A stretch of DNA of 64,000 bases from an uncultured Alphaproteobacteria bacterium (GCA_958267355.1 OY279575.1:666335-730334); one strand, 5' to 3'; positions 37,014-45,520 are shown, counted from the first letter of the stretch. The notes: a model not told the origin generated them from the letters alone. Numbers and translations: made by a program.

Positions 37014-38159
37014 TTAATTGGTTGGGAGTTTGGGGTTGGGGGTGAGGCGGTAGCTGGTGCTGCGGCCGCTGGTAGAGTTTTGCAAAAGAATTTTACGGGC
37101 AACAAGTTCTTGAATGTCACGCAGCGCCGTGTCAGTCGAGCACTTCGCAAGCTTCGCGTACTTAGATGTGTTGATATGCCCTTCAAAGTCGTCTTCAAGC
37201 ATACGGTTAATCACCAATCGCTGACGCTCCAGAACAGGCTTGCGGTTAATCGCTTCCCATAAGCGCGCCTTAAACAAAACTTTGCCTATCGTAACTTCAG
37301 AATTAGATACCGCACGACCAAGACAATCCAAAAACCAAACAAGCCACTCCGTGATGTCAGGCGTAGCACGTTGCTGACTCTCAAGCTGGTTGTAATACTC
37401 CTTATGCTCGGCCTTAATCTGAGAAGACAAACTGTAAAAACGCTCCTTTGTGCCGTCAGCACGCGCCAAAGCCATATCACCTATCGCACGGGCGATGCGT
37501 CCATTGCCGTCTTCAAACGGGTGTATCGTCACAAACCATAAATGCGCAATCCCCGCCTTCAATATAGGATCAAGTTCTTCTTGTCCGTTAAGCCGAAGGC
37601 CTGAACGCCCGTTAAACCAATCTAGAAACTTCTGCATCTCTCCTTCAAGCCGAGACGCTTCTGGTGCTTCAAAGTGAACTTTTTCCTTACCCGCAGGACC
37701 CGATATCACCCGCATCGGATCCGCATCTGCTGTGCGCCAAGCACCAACTGTAATTTTTCGCATGCCACTCCGCTCTGTCGGAAACAACGACGCATGCCAG
37801 TCAAATAAACGACTCTTCGTCAATGAAAAAGCAAACTTGTGAGTCGCGTCCAGCACCATCTCAACAATGCCTTCCACATCACGACTCACAGGAACCACTC
37901 CAGCTGTTTCAATTCTCAACTTACGCGCAACCGATGAGCGCACTTCTTCAGGATTTAAATTCTCTCCTTCAATCGCCGACGACTTCACCACTTCACTCGT
38001 CAGAACATTCAAGCTCGCCTCACGCCTGAAATCAAAACCCAAAGATTCCATGCGGCCAAGCAAGCGGCTTTGGCTACGGTGTACCCCTATCAACTTGGAA
38101 GCTAAAGCTTCAGGACTCCAAGTAAATTTCGGCCAGTTCTGGTGTTGGTGAATCCACAT
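37014..38159 (-). CDS. Fic family protein with DUF4172 and C-terminal winged helix
   Basis: Fic proteins transfer AMP or other nucleotide groups to target proteins. The 381-residue protein begins with a DUF4172-like segment (MWIHQHQNWPKFTW). An inhibitory-helix motif SSAIEGEN (residues about 59-66) precedes the Fic core, so autoinhibition is encoded in cis. The catalytic motif HPFEDGNGRIAR is intact. The last about 90 residues look like a winged helix-turn-helix (YAKLAKCSTDTALRDIQEL), so it may bind DNA, plausibly the palindromes upstream. It is the first gene of a probable fic-OLD pair. A housekeeping modifier, toxin or defence role are all possible. Confidence 0.9.
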   Translation of the reverse strand: MWIHQHQNWPKFTWSPEALASKLIGVHRSQSRLLGRMESLGFDFRREASLNVLTSEVVKSSAIEGENLNPEEVRSSVARKLRIETAGVVPVSRDVEGIVEMVLDATHKFAFSLTKSRLFDWHASLFPTERSGMRKITVGAWRTADADPMRVISGPAGKEKVHFEAPEASRLEGEMQKFLDWFNGRSGLRLNGQEELDPILKAGIAHLWFVTIHPFEDGNGRIARAIGDMALARADGTKERFYSLSSQIKAEHKEYYNQLESQQRATPDITEWLVWFLDCLGRAVSNSEVTIGKVLFKARLWEAINRKPVLERQRLVINRMLEDDFEGHINTSKYAKLAKCSTDTALRDIQELVARKILLQNSTSGRSTSYRLTPNPKLPTN

Positions 38160-38169
38160 GGTAATCGCC

Positions 38170-38304
38170 GTAATCGCCGCAGAAATTGCGGTGATTACAG
38201 GGGCTATTCACCGCAAAGTCAAGAGCATTCACCGCAAAAATTGCGGTGATTACCTGTTTGTTTTCTGAAAAGTAAGGGTTTTTAACCGCAAAATTGCAGA
38301 TTAC
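38170..38304 (-). promoter_or_regulatory. Cluster of palindromes upstream of fic
   Basis: Three related inverted repeats precede fic: 38170-38198 (GTAATCGCCGCA / TGCGGTGATTAC, 11 of 12 paired), 38227-38253 (ATTCACCGCAA / TTGCGGTGATTAC) and a degenerate one at 38281-38304 (ACCGCAAAATTGCAG core), with a half-site CACCGCAA at 38209. The common half-site is TGCGGTGATTAC. The spacing and proximity (11-145 bases from the start) suggest operators, perhaps for the Fic protein's own winged helix. Confidence 0.65.
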
Positions 38305-38712
38305 CCTTTCCCGACTTTAGAGACGAAGACGGGGGATACGCGGCTTGCCCTTTCCTAACTTTGAGACGAAGACCCACCGAGTGCCCGTAGGGCACGAGCG
38401 CAAGCGTAGCGGGCACCTTGCGGTGCGGCATTCGTGCCAAGCCTTATTACTTCCTCCAACCGTTAAGCCCCATAGTTTTAGTGGAGGGTTAATTGAGCCA
38501 AAGCACCCTACGGGGGGAGCGTAAGATTAGGGGGATTAACTGGCTCCCGTTATGGAGACGAAGACCCACCGAGTGCCCGTAGGGCACGAGCGCGAGCGTA
38601 GCGGAGTGAAACGAGCGGAGCGAAGCGGGCGCCGTGAAGCGTCTTGCGCGTAGCGCACCGCTTCACGGCACTAGGCGGCGTAAGCCGCCGTAACTTAAAC
38701 AGTGAGAGAAAG
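38305..38712. repeat. Mosaic repeats between clpP and the fic operators
   Basis: Inverted copies of the modules seen at 24-25 kb are present: GACGAAGACCCACCGAGTGCCCGTAGGGCAC at about 38358-38395 (split motif) and again near 38556-38588, the GCACCTTGCGGTGCGGCATTCGTGCC word near 38413, and CCGTTAAGCCCCATAGTTTT with GGTTAATTGAGCC near 38460-38500. A GCGGCGTAAGCCGCCG hairpin precedes the clpP stop. No gene is supported and no clear clpP terminator is seen. Confidence 0.75.
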
Positions 38713-39372
38713 CTAGCTAGCGGCGGGGGTGGGGGTTTCAGGGGGGGCGCCGCCGCCGCCCGTAGGTTTGTCTCCAACTTCAGGCAAAGTACGAGCCTGC
38801 ACAACTTCATCTATCAATCCAAACTTCTTCGCCTCATCAGGTGGCATAAACCGATCCCGCTCCAATGTGTCAGAAATCACATCAACAGGCTGACCCGTAT
38901 GACGAACATAAATCTCATTCAAACGACGCTTCGTCTCCAATAACTCACGAGCATGGATTTCTACATCCGTAGCCTGACCCGAATAGCCGCCCATCGGCTG
39001 ATGCACCATAATCCGCGAATTCGGTAAAGCAAATCTCCGACCCTTAGTGCCCGCCATCAACAAAAATGTCGCTGCACTCGCCGCCTGCCCAATGCAAACC
39101 GTAGAAATCGGCGGACGAACATATTGCATCGTGTCATACATCGCCAAACCCGAAGTCACATACCCACCAGGCGAATTAATATAAAATGATATCTCCTTCT
39201 CAGGATTTTCCGACTCCAAATACAACAACTGCGCACAAACCAAGCTTGCAACATCATCCTGAATCGGACCCGTAAGAAAGATAATCCGCTCCTTCAGAAG
39301 ACGCGAGAAAATGTCAAACGCACGCTCACCACGAGCCGTCTGCTCAACAACAACAGGAATCAAATTACTCAT
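38713..39372 (-). CDS. clpP: ATP-dependent Clp protease proteolytic subunit
   Basis: ClpP is the barrel-forming serine peptidase used by ClpX or ClpA. The triad is visible as Ser in [11 protein letters not shown], His in MVHQPMGG and Asp in ERDRFM. The usual GQAASMG segment reads GQAASAA, a conservative change after the catalytic Ser. The core ends at about residue 200, followed by a Gly/Pro/Thr-rich tail ([17 protein letters not shown]). The start overlaps the tig stop as ATGA. clpX, normally next, is displaced by the island. Confidence 0.96.
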   Translation of the reverse strand: MSNLIPVVVEQTARGERAFDIFSRLLKERIIFLTGPIQDDVASLVCAQLLYLESENPEKEISFYINSPGGYVTSGLAMYDTMQYVRPPISTVCIGQAASAATFLLMAGTKGRRFALPNSRIMVHQPMGGYSGQATDVEIHARELLETKRRLNEIYVRHTGQPVDVISDTLERDRFMPPDEAKKFGLIDEVVQARTLPEVGDKPTGGGGAPPETPTPAAS

Positions 39373-40880
39373 GCTGCTTCCTCCGTTTTAGCAAGCGCAG
39401 CTTCTAAATCCGACAACGGCACAGCCCGATGCGCCAGCTTAGAACTCTTAACGATATAGCGAAACACCTTTTCTTCCAAAAGCGAACCATGAATAGATTG
39501 CGCAATACGCGGATCACGCTCCATCTGCGCTAAAGCTTCCTGCGCCCGCTCGCCATACCGCTGAGCACTCACCGCCATCGCATTACGCAACTCCTCAGGA
39601 GAAACACGAATCGCATTCTGGTGCGCAATTTCTGATAGCACCACGCCAATACGCAAACGCCGCTCAGCCGCAGAACGCAATTCCTTCTGACGCGCCTTCG
39701 GTAATTCTGGATGACTATGCGCCTGCGCCTGGGCTTCAGCACCAGATGCACCCGCCGCTGACGGACTTACGCCTTCACCTTCTACGCCTTCTGCGCCTTC
39801 GTTTGCTCCGTTGTCGTTTGCTCCGTTGTCGTTGGCGGCTTCGCCCTGCCCCGCAGCTTGTCCTGCCGCCTGTGCCGCTTCCTGCTGCTCAGCATGAACC
39901 AGCGCGTGAAATTCATCTTCCAAAACCCGCTTCGGCAACGGAAAGTCAAACTTGTCCGCAAAGTTATCAAAAATCGCACGGCGCAATATACGCTCAGACG
40001 CCTGCTCCGCAGCTTCAGCAATCTGCGCACGAATACGACCACGCAAACCCGCTTCATCAGGCAAACCCATACCCTTCGCCAACTCCGCCGCCGTCGGTGG
40101 CTCGCTTAAAGCATAAATCTCCACAACCCGCAGTTTCATATCTACCTTTTTACCCGCCAAGTCTTTATTTCCTTGCGCAACAGCTTCAGGCACAGTGTAC
40201 GGAACTTCCCGCTCATCGCCTACATTCGCTCCTGTCAAAGCCTTGTCAAAAGAAGCAGCGGTTTTAGCAGCTTGTTCATCTCCTTCAACTTTGCGTCCAA
40301 GCACAAGACGCAAGGGCCCGCCAAGAGCCGAGATTTCTTCCCCGTCTTTTTCAGCACGGGCATGCACCAAAACCATATCCCCCAAGACAGCAGCCCGCGC
40401 CGGCTCAGGCTTAGAAACCGCACGGTGACTTTCCGCCAAAGACTCTAACTCACGCTCAATCGTTTCAGTCGGCACTTCTTCTAACTCCAACCGCTCAAAA
40501 GAAAACGCGCCAAGATCAATGCTGCCAATATCAGGCAAACAATCAGCAATAACTTCAAAAGAAAGCCCTTCGCTTTCCGACGAAGAAAAATTTTCAATTC
40601 GCGGATCACGAATTGTACGAATCTTCTTCTCCTCAAAGACCTGCCGCACAGCTTCGCCAATAACAGCGTTTTCAATCTGTCCGCGGACTTCATCTCCGTA
40701 ACGGCGCAACAACAAAGCCCGCGGAGCCTTGCCCTTACGAAAACCCGGCAGCTCAGCCGACTCAGCAAGTTTGTCTAACTCCGCGTCAAGCCGCGTGCTG
40801 CATTCGTCAGCAGGAATCTTAATGACAAACCACGCTGTCATCTCCTCAACCGACTTCTTCTCTTCAACAGATAACTGCAT
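39369..40880 (-). CDS. tig: Trigger factor
   Basis: Trigger factor is the ribosome-bound chaperone and prolyl isomerase. The ribosome-binding signature GFRKGKAPR is near residue 45, and the FKBP-like domain includes [10 protein letters not shown] and VPYTVPE. The C-terminal chaperone domain is interrupted by a low-complexity insertion of about 60 residues containing repeats with a 15-base period ([10 protein letters not shown]) plus QAAGQAAGQ and GAEGVEGEG (39730-39890). I chose the ATG at 40880 ([13 protein letters not shown]), the family start; a longer frame to 41051 runs through a spacer toward the tRNA genes. It is 503 residues. Confidence 0.94.
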   Translation of the reverse strand: MQLSVEEKKSVEEMTAWFVIKIPADECSTRLDAELDKLAESAELPGFRKGKAPRALLLRRYGDEVRGQIENAVIGEAVRQVFEEKKIRTIRDPRIENFSSSESEGLSFEVIADCLPDIGSIDLGAFSFERLELEEVPTETIERELESLAESHRAVSKPEPARAAVLGDMVLVHARAEKDGEEISALGGPLRLVLGRKVEGDEQAAKTAASFDKALTGANVGDEREVPYTVPEAVAQGNKDLAGKKVDMKLRVVEIYALSEPPTAAELAKGMGLPDEAGLRGRIRAQIAEAAEQASERILRRAIFDNFADKFDFPLPKRVLEDEFHALVHAEQQEAAQAAGQAAGQGEAANDNGANDNGANEGAEGVEGEGVSPSAAGASGAEAQAQAHSHPELPKARQKELRSAAERRLRIGVVLSEIAHQNAIRVSPEELRNAMAVSAQRYGERAQEALAQMERDPRIAQSIHGSLLEEKVFRYIVKSSKLAHRAVPLSDLEAALAKTEEAA

Positions 40881-41011
40881 CGTCTTTCTTCTTCCTGTTT
40901 CTCGCTCTCTTGTGATAACCGCAAACACCAAAAAGCCTGATCTTAATGGTACGAAGCCTAACCTTACCTGATATCCTAACACTTGGCACGAATGCCGCCC
41001 CGCAAAGAGCG

Positions 41012-41093
41012 TGCGGATGGAGGGACTTGAACCCCCACGAGCCAGGCTCACTAGATCCTAAATCTAGCGCGTCTACCATTCCGCCACATCCGC
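41012..41093 (-). tRNA. tRNA-Leu (TAG)
   Basis: The acceptor GCGGATG pairs with CATCCGC. The anticodon stem CTAGA/TCTAG holds loop TTTAGGA with anticodon TAG. A long variable arm (GAGCCTGGCTC) marks a class II tRNA, and the T arm contains GGTTCAAGTCC. CCA is not encoded. A mosaic-repeat word (GGCACGAATGCCGCCCCGC) abuts its 3' end at about 40984. Confidence 0.95.
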
Positions 41094-41169
41094 GTGGTTT
41101 TTTGTGGTCTGCGTTGAGTGGTCTGCGTTGAGTGGTTTGCGTTGAGTGGTCTGTGCTGTGTTTAGGGTA
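41094..41169. repeat. 14-base tandem repeat between tRNA-His and tRNA-Leu
   Basis: GTGGTCTGCGTTGA is repeated about four times with small changes between the two tRNA genes. No function is evident. Confidence 0.85.
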
Positions 41170-41247
41170 TGGGGTGGCTGATGGGACTTGAACCCACGAC
41201 ATCCAGAACCACAATCTGGCGCTCTAACCAGCTGAGCTACAGCCACC
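41170..41247 (-). tRNA. tRNA-His (GTG)
   Basis: The anticodon stem CCAGA/TCTGG holds loop TTGTGGT, anticodon GTG. The acceptor, read with the first G as G-1, gives G-1 opposite C73, then GTGGCTG paired with CAGCCAC. CCA is encoded. This is the normal bacterial tRNA-His identity pair, which one large clade of alphaproteobacteria has lost. Confidence 0.95.
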
Positions 41248-41289
41248 GCAAGATAGTTCCTTGCTGTAGATATACAAGAATTAACAAGA

Positions 41290-41804
41290 GTCGTCATTAT
41301 TTAATCCGCCCGCTTGCGCGGGCTATTTGCCGCATCTCGCCTGTCTTCTAATTACCCTGATTTCTGAGCCGTAGAAAAAGGGTAAGTGCCAGGCTTTACT
41401 TCAACATTTAATTCGCCTGCTTGCGCGGGCTATTTGCCGCATCTCGCCGTTCGCGTACCGCGAAAACTCCGTTTTCGCGGTACCTTCGGACGAGCTGCGG
41501 CGTGGGCAGTTCCATTAAGGTTAGTCTCCCGCGGTTTGCGCTCAATCGCGCAAACCCTGCGGGGCTTTGCCCCGCAGGGCAAGCCGCTACTTCCCCCGTC
41601 TTCGTCTTACTGGCGGGTTAGGCTTTTACAGGGCTTCGTCTCCGCAATGGGTTTTGGCTCAATTAGCCCTTTGGCTAAAACTATGGGGCTTGGCGGTTGG
41701 TGGAAGCAACAAGGGCTGGCACGAATGCCGCCCCGCAAGGGGCTTGGCACGAATGCCCCGCCGCAAGGCGGATGCAATCCTGTATTTTGTGTAGAATAAA
41801 AAGT
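41290..41804. repeat. Mosaic repeats upstream of kdsA, with junction copy 2
   Basis: No gene is supported. The stretch holds GCCGCATCTCGCC words, a CTGAGCCGTAGAAAAAGGGT module, a GCGGTACC inverted pair near 41457-41483, and the three-way junction at 41531-41587 (GCGG; GGTTTGCGC/GCGCAAACC; CTGCGGGGC/GCCCCGCAG; CCGC). It continues with a segment nearly identical to the 3' end of lon, GGCTCAATTAGCCC with ACTATGGGGCTT, and two GGCACGAATGCC words. This region must contain the kdsA promoter, which I cannot identify. Confidence 0.75.
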
Positions 41805-42662
41805 ATGAGCAAACCAAAAACACAGCGTGTCGTTAAGGCGGATGAAGTGCAGTTCGGCAACGAGCTACCCTTATCTTTAATCGCAGGTCCGTGCGCGATA
41901 GAGTCGCGGGAACACGCTTTAGAAACCGCTCAAGCCCTGCGTGAGATTACAGAGCCGCTGGGTATTGGTCTGGTTTATAAGTCGTCGTACGACAAGGCAA
42001 ACCGTAGTTCGCTGTCAGGCGGACGCGGTATCGGTATGGACGAAGGCTTAAAGATACTGGCAGAAGTGCGCGAGACGGGCTTGCCCGTGCTTACTGATGT
42101 GCACGAAGCTGCGCACTGTGCGTCTGTGGCGGAAGTGGTGGATATTTTGCAGATTCCCGCTTTTCTCTGTCGCCAGACTGATTTGCTATTAGCGGCGGCA
42201 AGAGCAGGAGCGCAACACAACTGCGCCGTGAATATAAAGAAGGGACAATTTTTGGCTCCGTGGGAGATGGGAAACGCGGTTGAGAAGGTAGAAAGCGCGA
42301 CTCCGAATATTTTGCTGACCGAACGCGGAGTCTCGTTCGGCTACAACACTTTGGTCTCTGATATGCGCGGACTGCCTGTGCTGGCACAGACGGGGTGTCC
42401 TGTGGTGTTTGACTGCACCCACTCGGTTCAGCAGCCTGGCGGACGCGGCACCAGTTCAGGCGGACAGCGTGAATTTGCTCCTGTGCTTGCCCGTGCTGCT
42501 GTGGCTGTGGGCGTGGCGGCTGTTTTTTTAGAGACTCACCAAGACCCTGATGCTGCCCCATCTGATGGTCCGAATATGATTCCCTTGTCGCAACTTTCTG
42601 CTTTGCTCACGACTCTGCAATCCCTAGACAAGATAGCCAAAGCTAACCCCGTCAAGATATAG
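41805..42662 (+). CDS. kdsA: 3-deoxy-8-phosphooctulonate synthase (KDO-8-P synthase)
   Basis: KdsA condenses phosphoenolpyruvate with arabinose 5-phosphate to make KDO-8-phosphate for lipopolysaccharide. Conserved segments are [67 protein letters not shown] and [17 protein letters not shown]. The ATG at 41805 gives 285 residues, the normal size; the open frame upstream lies in repeats. Its usual partner pyrG is 3 kb away on the opposite strand. No terminator is obvious; a mosaic repeat follows at once. Confidence 0.95.
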   Translation: MSKPKTQRVVKADEVQFGNELPLSLIAGPCAIESREHALETAQALREITEPLGIGLVYKSSYDKANRSSLSGGRGIGMDEGLKILAEVRETGLPVLTDVHEAAHCASVAEVVDILQIPAFLCRQTDLLLAAARAGAQHNCAVNIKKGQFLAPWEMGNAVEKVESATPNILLTERGVSFGYNTLVSDMRGLPVLAQTGCPVVFDCTHSVQQPGGRGTSSGGQREFAPVLARAAVAVGVAAVFLETHQDPDAAPSDGPNMIPLSQLSALLTTLQSLDKIAKANPVKI

Positions 42663-43556
42663 CCCCTTGTATCCCCCACCAGCTGTTAAGCCCCATAGTT
42701 TCAATACAGGGCTAATTGAGCCTATACCCACCTGCAGGAACTTGTTACGCCCCCACCCATCCCCCCAAGCTCACTACGCCACCCTTTATGCACCCTTGAT
42801 GCACCCTTGCGCGGGCTTTTGCGTGGCTCGGCAAGCTTCGCCACGCGTGCCCGCTCGTTCGCTACGCTCACTCGCGCCCCTAGGGGGGTAAATTATATAA
42901 ATGCCCCCTTATTAGAGAAAAAAGAAGTAGAGAGTGTGAGAAATCTTTAAATTCCCCTCGCGGGCTTCGCCCGCGCTCCCACCCATCCCCCCCAAGGTTT
43001 GCTTCGCGTCCTACGGACGCTCGCAACCCTTGACCCCCCTTTGCCCGCTCGGCACTTCGTGCCTTCGCGCCCCTAGGGGGGTGGCTAATTAATCAACCGT
43101 GTTCTTAAAAATAAAAAAATAAGATTAGTAATGTCTACGATGAATCAGCAAGCTTCGCCACGGCTCGCCTCTAGGGGGGTGAATTTTAATAATCCGTGCC
43201 TTAGATAAAAAAACTAAAGGAAGAGGTAAGGGTATTTCAGGAGTAGGAAGGAACAAACCAAAGGTGGCGACTGCCCCGCGCTTTAGCGCGGGCGCACGAG
43301 CCAGCTTTGGCGGTTAGGGGAAATTAATAAATTACTCCCTACTTTTTTAAAAAAAAACGCCCCTGCGGGGCGTTCCCTCGCGCACTTCGTGCGCGCCCAC
43401 CCCACCCCCCAACTCACTGCGCCCCTTCGGGGCTTGTGAGTTGTTACCCCCCTCCGTCCCGAGGGGGTAATCGTGCTTTTATTTAGAGAAGAGGTATGTA
43501 GAAAAGGTTGGTCATCGCGGGAACACAAGCTCTCCTTGCGCCCTTTTTTATTATTA
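42663..43556. repeat. Hairpin-module array in the pyrG-kdsA island
   Basis: After an inverted ACCAGCTGTTAAGCCCCATAG / GGGCTAATTGAGCC mosaic repeat (split motif, 42675-42720), the region repeats the module design of 33.9-34.9 kb. CCCATCCCCCC occurs near 42757 and 42982, with stems such as AAGGTTTGC/GCAACCCTT. The CCCCTAGGGG-type word occurs near 42876, 43069 and 43171, with the same A+T-rich tails as the first island. Further hairpins (CGCCCCTGCGGGGCG, GCGCACTTCGTGCGC, CTCACTGCGCCCC...GTGAG) follow to 43450. No gene is supported. Confidence 0.82.
43258..43320 (+). other. Candidate pseudoknot element, copy B
   Basis: CCAAAGGTGGC pairs with GCCAGCTTTGG (43300-43310). GACTGCC inside the first arm pairs with GGCGGTT that overlaps and follows the second arm. 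A separate hairpin CGCGCT/AGCGCG sits between. Compared with copy C, a T-A pair in the second helix is C-G here, a compensatory change. Confidence 0.5.
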
Positions 43557-43913
43557 TCACTCACTCTTGTTTGTTGCTGTGCGATAGTACTGCATAGCGG
43601 ACTCCCCTGCCTTTCTCAAAGTAGAAAAATCTTCCTTTGTTTTTTCTGTGGTTCCAGGTTTCGCCATAATCAATTCCATGTGCAATTCCTTCCCCATATC
43701 AAACCATTCAGCTCGAGTTTTACCAGAAATTAATTCACGATCTTCTTTTAATTTCTCGTATCCCCCCACCAAATTTTCGCACTTCCGCCGTTCTTCAGCC
43801 AGACGGTCAAGCAGTTCGCGCCATTCTGCCCGATATTGCTTTATGCTTTCCCATGACTCGGGAGTGTAGTGTTGCAACTTGTGCAGTATTGAGTGTTTTT
43901 TCTTGCGAAACAT
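43557..43913 (-). CDS. Unrecognised small charged protein
   Basis: I do not recognise this protein of about 118 residues. It is highly charged, with predicted helices and many Lys/Glu/Arg (EWRELLDRLAEERRKCENL), and has no signal or membrane segment. The ATG at 43913 is preferred because AGGTAG lies upstream and it clears the TPR gene; an ATG at 43961 would overlap that gene by 29 bases. It follows the TPR gene by 19 bases on the same strand, so the two probably form one unit. A+T content is higher than in the core genes. Confidence 0.6.
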   Translation of the reverse strand: MFRKKKHSILHKLQHYTPESWESIKQYRAEWRELLDRLAEERRKCENLVGGYEKLKEDRELISGKTRAEWFDMGKELHMELIMAKPGTTEKTKEDFSTLRKAGESAMQYYRTATNKSE

Positions 43914-43932
43914 ATTGCCACTACCTACTATC

Positions 43933-44694
43933 TTATTTGTCCCATCCACTAAAAAAATCATCCATTCTCTGCAGAGACATTAGATGCTTCTTAGCTTGGC
44001 GTTGATATTCAGTCGCCCCAACTTCACCAAATAAAGATATTGCCTTACGAAGAATTTTTTCTGCCGCAGCAGTGTCAAGATTTACCATAGCTATGTTCGC
44101 AAGACTAGCGTACCCATGAGCAGCACCCAGCTTGTTTCCTATTTCTTCATGCAGTGCTATAGATTTAGAAAAATAACTCTCGGCTTTATCAATATCAAAA
44201 TTTTTCATTTCGTCAGCTGTAAATCCAAAAGCTATATCTCTATCAGGTGGACTCATTCCACCGAATGCAATTTCACCAAGATTGTAATATATAGTAGCGA
44301 TGCCCTCTTTGTTACCCAAGGCTTCACAAGACTCTAAGGATTTATTATAGAGTTGCGTTGCTTTTTCCATATCCCCTTGAATCTTTGCAATAGTGCCAAG
44401 ACTAAGATAGACGGTGATAAGACCGTTTTTATCCTGCACAAGTTCATATATAGATAGAGCTGAGTTATAGAGTTTCTCTGCTCCTTCCAAATCGCCGCCT
44501 ACTTGCGCGATCAAACCAAGACCCCTGCATATGCTTGCAGTGCTCTCAATATGATTTGTTTCGTCAGCAAGTGGCAAGGCCCGACCGAAGAGATGGTCTG
44601 CTTTTCTTAATTTTCCTCGTGTGAGGCATTCCTCAGCTTCTCTAATGAGATTAGCTAGGACCTTCTTTTGTTTTGCGATGTGTATATCGGTCAT
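43933..44694 (-). CDS. Tetratricopeptide-repeat protein
   Basis: The 253-residue protein consists of about five TPR units, each with a pattern like GDLEGAEKLYNSALSIYEL, GDMEKATQLYNKSLESCEAL or IDKAESYFSKSIALHEEIG. Such units make a superhelical protein-binding scaffold. There is no signal peptide or enzymatic domain. One unit has an insert (GGMSPPDRDIAFGF) in the middle. It is the upstream member of a pair with the small charged protein, inside the second island; a partner or target cannot be named. Confidence 0.82.
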   Translation of the reverse strand: MTDIHIAKQKKVLANLIREAEECLTRGKLRKADHLFGRALPLADETNHIESTASICRGLGLIAQVGGDLEGAEKLYNSALSIYELVQDKNGLITVYLSLGTIAKIQGDMEKATQLYNKSLESCEALGNKEGIATIYYNLGEIAFGGMSPPDRDIAFGFTADEMKNFDIDKAESYFSKSIALHEEIGNKLGAAHGYASLANIAMVNLDTAAAEKILRKAISLFGEVGATEYQRQAKKHLMSLQRMDDFFSGWDK

Positions 44695-44925
44695 AGCGGG
44701 AGACTAGCACTAGTTTAGGAGAATTAGAAATTTTGCTCGCGCCCCTAGGGGAGTAAAATTTATATCAGCACCTCATATAAAAAAGAAAAATATAGAGAAA
44801 AATCATTCAATCAAGTATGTTAAGACTTTGGATTAACTGGTATGACTCGATTAATTCGCCAACACTCTTGGCAGTATGGTAATATCATAAGTGGGGGTTA
44901 TAGAATCCGAATCGCAGGTAATGCT
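44695..44925. other. Spacer between the TPR gene and a divergent small gene
   Basis: No gene is supported. A single CGCCCCTAGGGG-type word with an A+T-rich tail lies at about 44742-44800, a lone remnant of the hairpin-module family. Promoters for the two divergent genes should be here. Confidence 0.45.
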
Positions 44926-45066
44926 ATGAGTAAGAAGCAATCCCACATCGGCCATAGAAGCTCTAAAACGGGTAGGTTCGTGACAAAGAAGTATGCGGAC
45001 AAGCATCCGAATACCACGCAACGCGAACACATACCCAATCCAGGCAAAGGCGACACAGGTCGCTAA
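44926..45066 (+). CDS. Small basic conserved-type protein
   Basis: This 46-residue frame begins MSKKQSHIGHRSSKTGRFV and continues TKKYADKHPNTTQRE. It resembles a class of short hypothetical proteins with an 'RSaktGrfVt..yA.k.P.tT' pattern that is scattered in bacteria and phages; that resemblance is from memory. The ATG at 44926 has an AGG site about 7 bases upstream; a longer frame from 44842 adds unrelated residues. The function is unknown. It is the only plus-strand gene in the second island. Confidence 0.6.
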   Translation: MSKKQSHIGHRSSKTGRFVTKKYADKHPNTTQREHIPNPGKGDTGR

Positions 45067-45309
45067 AAAGAGAGAAAACTTGAAAATCTTCTGAATGCGA
45101 TCTAGTTGATTTTCTGCATCTTGTCCTCGGGGCAATTCGTTGCTCTCCTCTTTTATGCTTTACTTTTATAAAACAGGTAGGTGGTAGCTCCAAAGCTGGC
45201 GATTGCCTCCTTTTTTGTGCCGTCTGCGCGGAGGGGGCATAAGCCAGCTTTGGCAATTGGGGAGGTAATTAGGCCTCCGTTTTTAGGGGGATGAGGTAGT
45301 GGCTTGCCT
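45067..45309. repeat. Spacer with candidate pseudoknot element, copy C (45190-45265)
   Basis: CCAAAGCTGGC (45190-45200) and GCCAGCTTTGG (45243-45253) are exact 11-base complements. GATTGCCTCC inside pairs with GGCAATT and GGAGG downstream of the second arm. This is the best-paired of the three copies. Apart from this element no gene or terminator is evident before the junction element at 45310. Confidence 0.55.
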
Positions 45310-45520
45310 CTACATTGCCCCGTAAAAAAGCCCCTGCGACTGCGGTTTAGCAGTCGCTGGGGCTAGAGACTTGCTGTCTATGAAGACTTCTAAGTGTAAG
45401 TAGCGGCTTGCCCCGCAGGGGTTTATCCCCTGCGGGGTTCGCGCGAATTTAGCGCGAACCGCTGAAGCCCTAACCTTAATAGGACTGCCCACAGGCACAG
45501 GTGGTCTTGCGTATCGCGCC
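45310..45520 (-). ncRNA. Candidate structured RNA or repeat: three-way junction with terminator (copy 3)
   Basis: On the minus strand this is a close copy of 28160-28353: the same CACCTGTGCCTGTGGGCAG lead, junction hairpins GGTTCGCGC/GCGCGAACC and CCGCAGGGG/CCCCTGCGG, then terminator hairpin GCGACTGC/GCAGTCGC and six T residues (45324-45363). Relative to copy 1 a C-G pair in the terminator stem is G-C, a compensatory change. It lies downstream of pyrG on the same strand, so it could be pyrG's terminator, but it begins more than 100 bases after the stop and includes far more than a terminator. Confidence 0.5.

Noticed and set aside
40946..41351. Plus-strand open frames containing WRDLNPHEPGS and MGLEPTTSRTTI
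   Set aside because: They are antisense translations of tRNA-Leu and tRNA-His.
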